A stretch of 64,000 nucleotides of DNA. It comes from Nitrosopumilus sp. GTDB lineage: Archaea; Thermoproteota; Nitrososphaeria; Nitrososphaerales; Nitrosopumilaceae. The notes below the pieces were generated by a model that worked only from the letters and a program-made list of their open reading frames with translations, was not told the DNA's origin and did no database searches. Position numbers and translations under genes: made by a program. Location of the stretch: NCBI GenBank assembly GCA_029862745.1, contig JAOTWS010000005.1, forward strand, positions 62,001-126,000, read 5' to 3'. The first letter of the stretch is position 1; each line of letters begins with the position of its first letter. Shown in pieces: positions 27,959 through 36,639 of the stretch.

Positions 27959-28719
27959 CTAAACTTGAGGCAAAAAATATTGTAAAATATTTCAGTCATG
28001 ATTCTCACAAACTCAAGGCATTAGGAGGAGTAAATCTCAAAGTTGAGGCAGGAGATTTTGTATGTTTGGTAGGTCCTTCTGGATGTGGAAAATCTACATT
28101 TTTACGTATAGTTGCAGGTTTGGAGAAGCCCGATGAAGGACAAATTCTCTTTGATGGACATCCAGTTGATGAAACTGGACCTGAAAGAATTATGGTCTTC
28201 CAAGAAGGTGCATTATTCCCTTGGCTCAAGGTTCAAGATAATGTGGAATTTGGATTGAAAATGTCAGGTATTCCAAAAGAAGAGAGAGCAAAGATATCTC
28301 ATAGATATCTTGATATGATGCAATTGACTAAATTTGCCGATTCATACACTTTTCAACTTTCAACTGGAATGAAGCAGAGAGTAGCTATTGCTAGAGCACT
28401 TGTAATGGATCCTGATATCTTATTAATGGATGAACCGTTTGCAGCACTTGATGCCCAGACTCGTGATTTATTGCTAGTTGAGATGCAGTTGATTTGGGAA
28501 AAGACAAAAAAAACAATTTTGTTTGTGACTCATAGTGTTTCTGAAGCTGCAGTACTTGGAACCAAAATCGTAATCTTTAGCAATCGTCCATCTGTAATTA
28601 AAAAAGAGATTGATAATGATTTTCCAAGACCTAGAGTCACTGAGGATGAATCCTTAGTTAAACTTCAGCAGGATGTTTTGAAAGAACTCAGACCTGAAAT
28701 AAAAATAAGCAAGCAGTGA
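27955..28719 (+). CDS. ABC transporter ATPase (SsuB/TauB-like)
   Basis: A 254-residue ABC ATPase: Walker A GPSGCGKST, Q-loop VFQEGALFPWLKVQDN, signature LSTGMKQRVAIARAL (Thr in place of the usual Gly/Ser-Gly order), Walker B ILLMDEPFAALD and a switch histidine in FVTHSVSEA. It drives import through the permease encoded next. It overlaps the binding-protein gene (ATGA), and its stop overlaps a possible GTG start of the permease. This subfamily groups with nitrate/sulfonate/bicarbonate importers. Confidence 0.93.
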   Translation: MTKLEAKNIVKYFSHDSHKLKALGGVNLKVEAGDFVCLVGPSGCGKSTFLRIVAGLEKPDEGQILFDGHPVDETGPERIMVFQEGALFPWLKVQDNVEFGLKMSGIPKEERAKISHRYLDMMQLTKFADSYTFQLSTGMKQRVAIARALVMDPDILLMDEPFAALDAQTRDLLLVEMQLIWEKTKKTILFVTHSVSEAAVLGTKIVIFSNRPSVIKKEIDNDFPRPRVTEDESLVKLQQDVLKELRPEIKISKQ

Positions 28720-28724
28720 TAACT

Positions 28725-29483
28725 ATGGCAAAAAATTTCGCACCTCATAGAATTATATTTTATCTTGGGATAGTTGTGATTTGGCAGCTTGTCTCAATGG
28801 GTGGAATTTGGCCTGACAATATCTTTCCATCTCCATTTGAAGTAGCTGAAGATTTGGCATATGGCGCAGTAGATGGAAGTTTGTTCTACGGAATTGCAAC
28901 TAGTATGTGGAGGCTATTAATTGGTTTGGCAATCGCAATTGCTGGCGGCATTATACTTGGAATTTTCATGGCAAGAGTTGAAGTGGTAAACCAAACTGTA
29001 GGTTCGCTGGTTTTAGGACTCCAATCAATTCCTTCAGTTGCTTGGGTTCCTCTTGCAATTCTTTGGTTTGGATTAACTGATGGTGGAATTATTTTTGTAA
29101 CTGCAATTGGTGCAGTTTTTGCGGTTACCATCAATACCTATACTGGTGTCAAGAACATCAATCCTCATTTTATTGAAGCAGCAAGGAATATGGGAGCAAA
29201 AGGAACTCAGTTAATCACAGCTGTATTAATTCCAGCAGCATTTCCATACATGATTTCAGGTTTTAAACAAGGTTGGGCATTTGCATGGAGAGGTGTAATT
29301 GGGGCTGAATTGTTATTTTCATATTTGGGATTGGGCTTTTTGCTAAATGCTGGCCGTTCTCTAACTGATGTATCTCAGGTAATTGCGATAATGATTGTAA
29401 TTATGGGAATTGGTTTAGTAATTGATGGACTTGTTTTCAAAAAATTGGAAAATAAAGTAATGTCTAGATGGGGATTACGATAG
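28725..29483 (+). CDS. ABC transporter permease (SsuC/TauC-like)
   Basis: A membrane protein of about 250 residues and six hydrophobic segments. The EAA loop that contacts the ATPase is HFIEAARNMGAKGTQLITAV, followed by LIPAAFPYMISGFKQGWAFA. It belongs to the NitT/TauT permease class. The start is either ATG 28725 or GTG 28716 (overlapping the ATPase stop as GTGA); the three extra residues make no functional difference. It completes the importer with the two preceding genes. Confidence 0.92.
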   Translation: MAKNFAPHRIIFYLGIVVIWQLVSMGGIWPDNIFPSPFEVAEDLAYGAVDGSLFYGIATSMWRLLIGLAIAIAGGIILGIFMARVEVVNQTVGSLVLGLQSIPSVAWVPLAILWFGLTDGGIIFVTAIGAVFAVTINTYTGVKNINPHFIEAARNMGAKGTQLITAVLIPAAFPYMISGFKQGWAFAWRGVIGAELLFSYLGLGFLLNAGRSLTDVSQVIAIMIVIMGIGLVIDGLVFKKLENKVMSRWGLR

Positions 29484-29650
29484 TTTTTTTATTCTAATCT
29501 AACAAAAGATTCTAAAAAATAGACATAAGAGGAAATTCTTAATGCCTAGTAGAATTTGTTTCAAAAATTGAGATATATTATTTTCTTATTTATTGGCACT
29601 AGAATTATTTTTATCACTAGGTTAAATATAATAAATTAATCAAAATAGTC

Positions 29651-29836
29651 ATGGCAGAAGAACAAGAATGGGCAAATTTGCTTGCAGAAATTTTTGACAA
29701 GCTTACACAAAAACACGCCTCAATCACTTATGATTTTGAAAATCTTGAGATGCAAGGCAAGGTTGAAAAGGAAGGCAAGGTAATCCCAACAGGTACGGTT
29801 TCCCTAAATGGAAAACTGACAATTACAGCAAAATGA
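29651..29836 (+). CDS. Small conserved-type hypothetical protein (61 residues)
   Basis: The protein starts MAEEQEWANLLAEIFDKLT, has an amphipathic N-terminal helix and then short beta strands (ITYDFENLEMQGKVEK, TVSLNGKLTITAK). A TATA-like TTAAATATAA lies about 25 bp before the ATG, giving a leaderless start. It overlaps the next ORF by 4 bp (ATGA), so both are read together. I do not recognise the family; no catalytic motif is visible. Confidence 0.7.
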   Translation: MAEEQEWANLLAEIFDKLTQKHASITYDFENLEMQGKVEKEGKVIPTGTVSLNGKLTITAK

Positions 29837-30216
29837 GGCGGCAGATGAGAATGGCCTCTTTTGATCTCCCAGCCAACTTTTTATCTTTCTTACAACATGG
29901 AAGTCTAAAGATTACATGTGATGGTATACCATCAATTAATTTTATGGCTGAGGGGAGATCTAGAATTGTAGATGTTATTGACATTCCAATTGAAATTACA
30001 AAAAGACCTGGTCTCATCAAAGGATTATCAGAAGCAAAAGAACTTGCAAAAAATCTAAAACAAGAAAACATTACACTTGAAATCCGATTACAAGGAGAGC
30101 CAGTACTCAAGCTTGGAGAAAAGGCAAATCCAAAACTAGCAAAGATTGTCACGCTTAGTGGTGATATCGAGATAACTGACTTGAGAAAATTAAAAAAATT
30201 GAGTGATGAGTTTTAA
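29833..30216 (+). CDS. Hypothetical protein co-transcribed with the small ORF upstream
   Basis: This 127-residue, mostly alpha/beta protein contains SFDLPANFLSFLQHGSLKIT, a hydrophobic central block and a C-terminal basic helix (DLRKLKKLSDEF). There is no signal peptide or membrane segment, so it is cytoplasmic. The start is the ATG at 29833 that overlaps the previous stop; a second ATG six residues in (MASFDL) is a good alternative. The function is not recognised. The pair together could be a small two-subunit complex (inference only from overlap). Confidence 0.7.
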   Translation: MRRQMRMASFDLPANFLSFLQHGSLKITCDGIPSINFMAEGRSRIVDVIDIPIEITKRPGLIKGLSEAKELAKNLKQENITLEIRLQGEPVLKLGEKANPKLAKIVTLSGDIEITDLRKLKKLSDEF

Positions 30217-30352
30217 GAATATTTTAAATGAGATAAAAATACAAATGAGTTAGAAATTTTCATACAATCAATTTCTTTTTTAACACATTTATTTTCTGAT
30301 CTTCTCATTACCACTAGAATATTCTTTTGTTATTTATTAAATAATATTTTAG

Positions 30353-30544
30353 ATGATAACAATTGTGAATCAAAATTATTCGAGCAGAGAAGACTTGTTG
30401 GCAAATTGCCCTAAATGTAGAAAACCTTCTTTGGTATTATTGAAATCTGCATCAGGAAGAAAAAGAGAAGACTTGCTGTCATGCAAAAGTTGCAATTTAG
30501 CAATATTTGCAGAGGAACTAAAGAAGAAACTGTTTACTATTTAA
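30353..30544 (+). CDS. Small zinc-ribbon protein (63 residues)
   Basis: Two CxxC pairs, C19/C22 (NCPKCRK) and C44/C47 (SCKSCNLA), separated by 21 residues form a classic zinc ribbon, with a basic helix at the end (FAEELKKKLF). It resembles zinc-binding domains of transcription or translation accessory proteins, but no specific family is recognisable. It is monocistronic, with AT-rich promoter-like sequence before the ATG at 30353. Confidence 0.7.
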   Translation: MITIVNQNYSSREDLLANCPKCRKPSLVLLKSASGRKREDLLSCKSCNLAIFAEELKKKLFTI

Positions 30545-30820
30545 GAAAGAATATAAAATATAAAATCTAGTCTATATCTTCTTACATGAAAAGATTCATC
30601 TATATCTATTTATCGAATATTTTACTAACACTCTAAAAGTTATTTAGAAAAAATACTAATCATGTTCTTGATGGATAAAAAACATCTTAATCTTGGTAAT
30701 CGTTAATAAATTAAATCATCAGTTTTTTTTGGTGGTAACCTAGTAATGGTAAAATATAATCTAGTGCTAACTTAAATTATATCTGTTTGAGTTAAAATAC
30801 TGATTCCGAAACATAAGAAT

Positions 30821-31552
30821 GTGAAAAAAATCATTGCTCTGATGTTTGTTATTACAATAATGTCATCTAGTTCGGCATATGGACATAAACTAATTACCCA
30901 TGATGATAAGCACAGAAATTTAGAGAATGCGTTGGAGATTTCAGACCACAAGATTTCATGGGCCATCTACGAAAATCTTGGTCCATATGAAGAAAAGTTT
31001 TATTCATTTGAAGCAAAATCTGGAGATTCTTTTTACGCAAGTATAGTTATTCCTAAAATTGCTGGATTGGAAGAGTATTCTCCCACACTTGTTCTGATAA
31101 ATAGTAACTATATTGAACAAGATGACAATCTACTGGAGAGTCAGGCAGTAATGGAAAAAGTTGACTATGATGAAGGTTTTCCAGGAATCGAATTTTATGA
31201 GCCATTTGGTCAAGTAACATACTGGGAAAGACAGGAGATAAAAACCACCCTTACTACTGAAGGCAAATATTATCTCATAGTTTTAGATGAGAAAAATCAG
31301 GTTGGAAAATATAGCCTAGCTGTAGGGACTATTGAAGACTTTTCAGGAGAAGATCTGTTTACAACTCTTCCAACTGCTTGGCTCGAAACAAAACTGTTTG
31401 TGGAAGATTATGCATCTGTTGCGATATTTGTTTTGGTACTAATTGGAATTGTTGCACTTCCTATCATAGTTATTAGAAGAAAAATAAATAGATCAAAGAC
31501 AAACATATCTTCATCAGGCAATGTCTTGGTTAAGAAACGCAAGATGAAGTAA
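30821..31552 (+). CDS. Secreted, C-terminally membrane-anchored protein
   Basis: A 243-residue protein with a signal peptide (KKIIALMFVITIMSSSSAYG), an extracytoplasmic beta-rich domain of about 165 residues (EEKFYSFEAKSGDSFYASI, TTEGKYYLIVLDEKNQVGKY) and one C-terminal membrane helix (ASVAIFVLVLIGIVALPIIV). A basic cytoplasmic tail follows. The GSSFY/KYYLIV pattern is like bacterial pre-peptidase or jelly-roll binding domains, but weakly. The start is a GTG. The function is unknown; an envelope adhesion or sensing role is possible. Confidence 0.75.
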   Translation: MKKIIALMFVITIMSSSSAYGHKLITHDDKHRNLENALEISDHKISWAIYENLGPYEEKFYSFEAKSGDSFYASIVIPKIAGLEEYSPTLVLINSNYIEQDDNLLESQAVMEKVDYDEGFPGIEFYEPFGQVTYWERQEIKTTLTTEGKYYLIVLDEKNQVGKYSLAVGTIEDFSGEDLFTTLPTAWLETKLFVEDYASVAIFVLVLIGIVALPIIVIRRKINRSKTNISSSGNVLVKKRKMK

Positions 31553-31805
31553 AAAAACAAATTTTAGATGATTTGAATAATATAAAAAAATCAAATAATG
31601 GTTTTGATATGTCTATAGAAATTCTTCATAATCCTTCTTCCACTGAAGGATTCTTGTTTTTGCAAACCAAAACAATATGGATTTAATCGTAATGGGCTCG
31701 CACGGCAGATCAGGATTTAAAAAATTGGTTCTTGAAAGTGTGGTATCTGGAGTTATAAAAAAAACTGATTGCTCCGTGTTAATTGCCAAACCGTCAAAAT
31801 CATAA
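31553..31805 (+). pseudogene. Universal stress protein (UspA) fragment with frameshift
   Basis: Immediately after the preceding stop, one frame reads QILDDLNNIKKSNNGFDMSI and EILHNPSSTEGFL. The other frame then continues FANQNNMDLIVMGSHGRSGF, FKKLVLESVVSGVIKKTD and CSVLIAKPSKS to a stop at 31803-31805. Together these are the C-terminal half of a UspA domain, including the ATP-binding GSHGRSG. The frame change falls in or next to a run of five T near 31658. The N-terminal half is missing, so this is a truncated, frameshifted relic. Confidence 0.7.
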
Positions 31806-31837
31806 AAAAATTTTATAAAAACACAAACTAAAAAAAA

Positions 31838-32029
31838 TCATGCAAAGACTCTCTCCAAAATATGTAATGTAATCTGCAATATATCCAACAATAAGATAGT
31901 ATATTCAAAGATCCTATTTCTAATATATTTACAGACATTCCTGAAATTATTGTCTTTACCGATGTACTTGTCATACCTTGACACAAACCCGAAAAATGTA
32001 GCCATTAGAAAACCGACTAGAGTAAACAC
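31838..32029 (-). CDS. Possible small membrane protein (63 residues)
   Basis: The frame starts at GTG 32029 with a hydrophobic segment (MFTLVGFLMATFFGFVS), then a basic stretch (RYDKYIGKDNNFRNVCKYI) and a second hydrophobic segment (YTILLLDILQITLHIL). On the minus strand a TTATATTA box near 32048-32054 sits about 22 bp before the GTG, which supports expression as a leaderless gene. It could instead be a remnant of a larger membrane protein. No family is recognised. The rest of 31806-32221 shows nothing else. Confidence 0.35.
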   Translation of the reverse strand: MFTLVGFLMATFFGFVSRYDKYIGKDNNFRNVCKYIRNRIFEYTILLLDILQITLHILERVFA

Positions 32030-32221
32030 TTCTAAAAAATCTAATTAGTAATATAAGAAGGAATAACGCAAAAGCTTATTCTATTTCCAGTGTCTATCTT
32101 GTCTGCAATTATTTTAGATAAAATATAAAAAATCATCCTGAATAGTAACCTCTAAAAAAATAAAATTTAACGATTGATCGAATGTTCTAGGTGTAATACT
32201 ATAATTTAAAATTGTTCAAAA

Positions 32222-33559
32222 CTATGAATTTGACTGCAAGATTAACTTTCTATTTGAACGTTTAATCATATACACGGATACAAAAATAGATACTATGTTT
32301 GCAAATGGGATTGCCCACCATATGCCAGTTACACCCAAAATTTGAGGGAAGATTACTAAACCAATCACTGCAAAAATAAAACTATATGATAGCGCAACAA
32401 GTAATGAGAGCTTGGGTTTTTCAAGAGCTGTAAGATATGCAGAAGCAAGTATGTTTATACCAATGAATATGTATGACAATCCATAGATTTGTAACGCCTC
32501 AAGTGAAATTGTGGATAATTGCTGATTGTTGTTTACAAAAAGTCCAACAACATACTCACCAAACACCAAAACTATGAAGTAAAAAACAATACCTGCGGCA
32601 GTTGAGATTGTAATTGCAATTTTCAGTGTATCTGTTACTCTTTTTGCTAGTTTGGCTCCGTAATTATAGCTCACCATTGGTTGAAGTGCCATTGAAAACC
32701 CAAAATTCACCATAAGCATCATCAAAGATATAAAAGAGATAATCGCAAATGCTGCAACGCCAATTTCTCCAATAAACTGCAACAACATCAGATTGAATAT
32801 TAAAATGACACTTCCAGAGGAAAATTCCGATAAACTTTCTGACACTCCGTTATGTAGAATTTTTTTTATTGTAATGATTTTGAAAACTGGTTTGCCATAT
32901 GAAAGAGATAACTTTTTTCTCAAAAAATATGTTGCCAGTATGATGATGCTAGACGTAAAGGATATTCCAGTTGCCCATGCCGCACCGGCCAGTCCCATGT
33001 CAAAAACCGTCAGAAATACATATGTCAGAACCACATTTACTACAGATGCTATTCCGGTGGACTTTATAGGAAAAATAGAATCACCGACATTTCTTATGAA
33101 AAATTCCAAAACAAAACTTGTCAAAATCAATCCAAAAAATATCAAAATTACTGAAAAATACTCTCTGGTCAACTCATAAAGTGAACCTGTTGCACCAAGC
33201 AATCCTGTTATATCATCTACAAAAATCAAGACAGTACTAGAAATTATGATTGAAAGAATGATACACAGAGCCAGTGCAAGATTAAACACATGTTTTGCCT
33301 CTGTTTTGTTGTCTTGCCCTAAATATTTGCCAACAAGTGCGGAACTGCCAGAGGCAACAATAATTCCTGTAGCACCAATCATGATGAACACGGGAAAGAC
33401 AAGATTAACTGCAGCTAGTCCCTCTAAGCCAATAAATTGACCAATCAAAATTCCATCTATGAAAAATGCACTCATAGTCAAGAGATTTGTGAGTATTGCA
33501 GGGATTGCAAACTTGACAAAAACTTTTGAGACCTTCCCTTCTGCAAATATTTTTTCCAT
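32222..33559 (-). CDS. MATE-family multidrug/Na+ efflux transporter
   Basis: The 445-residue protein has twelve hydrophobic segments in two halves and MatE signatures: VKFAIPAILTNLLTMSAFFI with DGILIGQFIGLEGLAAVNLV at the N-terminus, and SMALQPMVSYNYGAKLAK in the second half. Typical MATE length is 440-460. It would export cationic drugs or metabolites using Na+ or H+. It is monocistronic, flanked by gene-poor DNA. Confidence 0.93.
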   Translation of the reverse strand: MEKIFAEGKVSKVFVKFAIPAILTNLLTMSAFFIDGILIGQFIGLEGLAAVNLVFPVFIMIGATGIIVASGSSALVGKYLGQDNKTEAKHVFNLALALCIILSIIISSTVLIFVDDITGLLGATGSLYELTREYFSVILIFFGLILTSFVLEFFIRNVGDSIFPIKSTGIASVVNVVLTYVFLTVFDMGLAGAAWATGISFTSSIIILATYFLRKKLSLSYGKPVFKIITIKKILHNGVSESLSEFSSGSVILIFNLMLLQFIGEIGVAAFAIISFISLMMLMVNFGFSMALQPMVSYNYGAKLAKRVTDTLKIAITISTAAGIVFYFIVLVFGEYVVGLFVNNNQQLSTISLEALQIYGLSYIFIGINILASAYLTALEKPKLSLLVALSYSFIFAVIGLVIFPQILGVTGIWWAIPFANIVSIFVSVYMIKRSNRKLILQSNS

Positions 33560-33944
33560 TTTTCTAATCCCTTTTCCTACGCCTTCGTTTCTATGTGAGT
33601 ATTAAAAGAACACTAATTATTCTATCTGAATAATGTATTGAGAGTGGATGATGATAATTTAATGCTCTCTGAATGACACCGCAAAAAGTATCCTGATCAG
33701 TACCATGTAATGAACATTAAGTATTTCTTCAAACTTTTCAGTTTCACGTGAATACCATTTTTATAACATTAACTCTATCCAACCACAATTTGCATAGGAT
33801 TACAGTTAATAATGTGTTTATCATTTCCATTTGAAAATCTATTTTTTTACAAAATACCATTTGGTTTTTTTAATTTGAAGTTTTTTTAATGTAATATAAC
33901 ATACCTCTTAGTATCCATTAGATGTATGTTTACTATATCCTAAT
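33560..33944. other. Gene-free AT-rich spacer
   Basis: About 385 bp without a usable reading frame or recognisable RNA on either strand. It holds the promoter region of the MATE gene and the 3' side of a convergent-free minus-strand small gene. No repeats were noticed. Confidence 0.5.
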
Positions 33945-34211
33945 TTAAAAATTCGATATTTCTTCTAGTTTATTCACACGATCTTGTTGTGTTTCTAAGT
34001 CCTTACGTGCTTTGTCAAGTCCCTTTTTTGCATTTTCCATGTTCTTTTGAGCCTGTTTTGCGATTGCAGGCCATTTTGAATATTGTTTTATACGCTCTTC
34101 ATAAATTACTACTTCAGATCGTTTATCCTCCACTATTCTTTGTAAAAATTCTAAACGTGCCTGATCTCCTTTTAATTTTTGGTTTTTTTCTATTTTCTTT
34201 GAACGTGCCAT
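33945..34211 (-). CDS. Small coiled-coil protein
   Basis: An 88-residue, highly charged protein starting MARSKKIEKNQKLKGDQARL that is almost entirely alpha-helical with heptad-like spacing (AKQAQKNMENAKKGLDKARK, DLETQQDRVNKLEEISNF). No catalytic motif is visible. It is very basic at the N-terminus. An in-frame ATG two codons upstream (34217) is possible. A TTATAT box about 20 bp upstream suggests its own leaderless transcript. The function is unknown. Confidence 0.65.
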   Translation of the reverse strand: MARSKKIEKNQKLKGDQARLEFLQRIVEDKRSEVVIYEERIKQYSKWPAIAKQAQKNMENAKKGLDKARKDLETQQDRVNKLEEISNF

Positions 34212-34432
34212 GTACATTAGGTTACAATATAATTATTAAAATTTTTGATACAGAATTTAGAAATATCTTTATAACATCTTCCTGCATAATTGACAACATT
34301 TGTTTTAATGAAATATTCTGATTTTTTTATATGTTCATGTAGATTAAGATAATCTTGAATCTTATTTATTTATTATTGATAACTGTAAATGTTCTCAAAC
34401 ATGTACGTAGAAAGTATGCCTTCGAACTTTTT

Positions 34433-35533
34433 TTATTTTCTGATCTTTAGTGATATCATAAATGCACAAATTATTACTGCAATTGCAAAATACATTACTG
34501 AAAAATAATCAAAAGTAAATGCGATACTTCCTGCAATTACCGGACCTACAACAGTTGCAATGGATACTGTAGAACTAAATATTCCAGTTGATGTGGAACG
34601 TGGATTATTTTCCATTAGATGAAAGTTTCCACCAATAAACAAAAATGCCCATGTACCACCAACAAGTGCCATAAACGGCATTGTCATCCACCATTCTGTC
34701 ACAAACAATAGCCCTACAAATACAAATGTTGTGCAGCCAACACCCATTTTGAATTTAGTTATATTTGAGAGATTTATTTTACTTGCCATCACATTCATCA
34801 AAATAAATGCTGTTAACGTATTCGCAACATACACGATTGATATTTGATAAAGTTCAGCACCCCATTTTTCCATTAATATTATTGGAAAAATTGTCCATAC
34901 AGCTGTTGCACCAATATGTCTTAGTAATAATGATGTGAATAGAAATTTGTTTTTCGAAATTACTCTTTTCATAGTTCCTGGTGCCAGTTCTTTTATTTGT
35001 TCTGGGTTTGGTAGTTTGATTGTAAAGAGCAATCCAATAATAAATGAGGCTGAACTAATCAAGAAAATTAATTTTAAATCATTTGCAAATCCAGCTGCTG
35101 CAATTCCAGCAAGCCATCCTAATGCATGAAATGAAATTACTGTAGCTGCTCTTTTTTTATCAGTATTTGCCTCATATGTATATGCAATCATTGCAGGAAT
35201 CATTATCCCACTTGCAATTCCAGCTGCAATTCTTACAAGGAAAAACATTGTAAGATCATCTGCAAAATAATGCAATCCAAAGGCTATGGCACACCCAATA
35301 AAGCCAATTCTGATGAATTTGAGTCTGGTTCCTTTCTTGTCTGAATGTCTACCAAAATAAATCTCGGAGAGAATCTGGGCAAAACTAAACGATGCAACCA
35401 AAAGTCCTATCTCAAAAACCGAATTTGTGACCTCTTTGGCAATTATAGGCATGAATACAAATATAATTGAAATTCCTGCGTGTTGAAAAAAAGTTGCACT
35501 ACGAACTAGATTGTTGACTTGAAGTTTTAGCAT
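34433..35533 (-). CDS. Major facilitator superfamily transporter
   Basis: The 366-residue product has about 11-12 hydrophobic segments and the MFS loop 2-3 motif (EIYFGRHSDKKGTRLKFI, matching GxLaDrxGrkxxl). The second half begins RVISKNKFLFTSLLLRHIGA. It is probably an exporter of the drug/metabolite type, but no substrate-defining residues are recognised. It is divergent from the metH-N gene with an 88-bp spacer, so the two could share regulation. Confidence 0.9.
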   Translation of the reverse strand: MLKLQVNNLVRSATFFQHAGISIIFVFMPIIAKEVTNSVFEIGLLVASFSFAQILSEIYFGRHSDKKGTRLKFIRIGFIGCAIAFGLHYFADDLTMFFLVRIAAGIASGIMIPAMIAYTYEANTDKKRAATVISFHALGWLAGIAAAGFANDLKLIFLISSASFIIGLLFTIKLPNPEQIKELAPGTMKRVISKNKFLFTSLLLRHIGATAVWTIFPIILMEKWGAELYQISIVYVANTLTAFILMNVMASKINLSNITKFKMGVGCTTFVFVGLLFVTEWWMTMPFMALVGGTWAFLFIGGNFHLMENNPRSTSTGIFSSTVSIATVVGPVIAGSIAFTFDYFSVMYFAIAVIICAFMISLKIRK

Positions 35534-35621
35534 AAATACACTTCAAATTGTTTTTCACCTAATTTCAACATACGTTTCAATCAAACATGTCTCTGTAGAT
35601 TTTTCTGAAAAGAGTTAAACT

Positions 35622-36602
35622 GTGCATCGCATTTTTGAAATTAAATTGTCTGAAAAAGAACCTTTCTTGGATGCATTAAAACATAGAGTCTTGCTTTTTG
35701 ATGGAGCAATGGGAACTGAGATTCAAAAATATGATCCAAAACCAGAGGACTTTCCAAACAGCCAAGATGGATTTAATGATGGGTTGGTATTAACACATCC
35801 TGAATGGATTAAACAGATTCACAGAAATTATTTGGATGCAGGTGCTGATTGTATTGAAACAAATTCTTTCGGTTCAAACAAAATCAAATTAGATGAATAT
35901 GGATTTGGTAATGAGACAATTGAGTTTAATAAAAAAATTGCAACACTTGCACGCGAAGTATGTAATGAATACTCTGACAAGCCACGTTATGTGATTGGCT
36001 CTATGGGTCCAACTGGCTATCTTCCAAGTTCAAATGATCCTGATTTAGGTCAAAAACCTCTTAATGAAATACGTGAGGCCTTTGAGCTTCAAGCAGAAGG
36101 GCTAATTCTTGGCGGTGTTGATGCATTACTTATTGAAACAAGTCAAGATATCTTAGAAGTGAAATTAGTAATTGAAGCATCTCACAACGCAATGAAAAAA
36201 ACTAGCAAAAAAACTCCGATAATTTGTAATACTACATTGGATCAATATGGTAAGATGCTACTTGGTACAAATATTCAAGCTGCATACACTACTGTCTCTG
36301 ATATGGGAATTGATGTGTTTGGATTGAATTGCTCAACTGGGCCAATTGAGATGACTCCAAGCATCCGATGGCTTGATGAGCAAAACCAACATGATGTACT
36401 TGTTGTTCCAAATGCAGGAATGCCAGAGAATATTGGAGGAAAGGCAGTATATAAGATGACTCCTGAAAAAATGGGTGAGGCTTTGGGGGATTTTCTTAAT
36501 GAATACAAAAAAATTCGAATTATTGGTGGGTGCTGTGGTACAAATCCTGAGCACATTAAAGTCCTAAGGAAAGTAATTGACGAAAAAACCCGTTCTATCT
36601 AG
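35622..36602 (+). CDS. Methionine synthase, homocysteine S-methyltransferase subunit (MetH N-part)
   Basis: A 326-residue Hcy-binding TIM barrel: LLFDGAMGTEIQKYDP at the start, DAGADCIETNSFGSNKIKL, LNCSTGP, and the zinc-binding GGCCGTNPEHIK near the C-terminus (with an earlier Cys in the LNCSTGP strand). It corresponds to the first module of cobalamin-dependent MetH. The other modules are in the next gene 37 bp downstream, so methionine synthase is split in two. It activates homocysteine for methyl transfer from methylcobalamin. The start is GTG. Confidence 0.92.
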   Translation: MHRIFEIKLSEKEPFLDALKHRVLLFDGAMGTEIQKYDPKPEDFPNSQDGFNDGLVLTHPEWIKQIHRNYLDAGADCIETNSFGSNKIKLDEYGFGNETIEFNKKIATLAREVCNEYSDKPRYVIGSMGPTGYLPSSNDPDLGQKPLNEIREAFELQAEGLILGGVDALLIETSQDILEVKLVIEASHNAMKKTSKKTPIICNTTLDQYGKMLLGTNIQAAYTTVSDMGIDVFGLNCSTGPIEMTPSIRWLDEQNQHDVLVVPNAGMPENIGGKAVYKMTPEKMGEALGDFLNEYKKIRIIGGCCGTNPEHIKVLRKVIDEKTRSI

Positions 36603-36639
36603 GGTTAAGTATTTAGAAAAAGGGTGGTGATTTTACACA

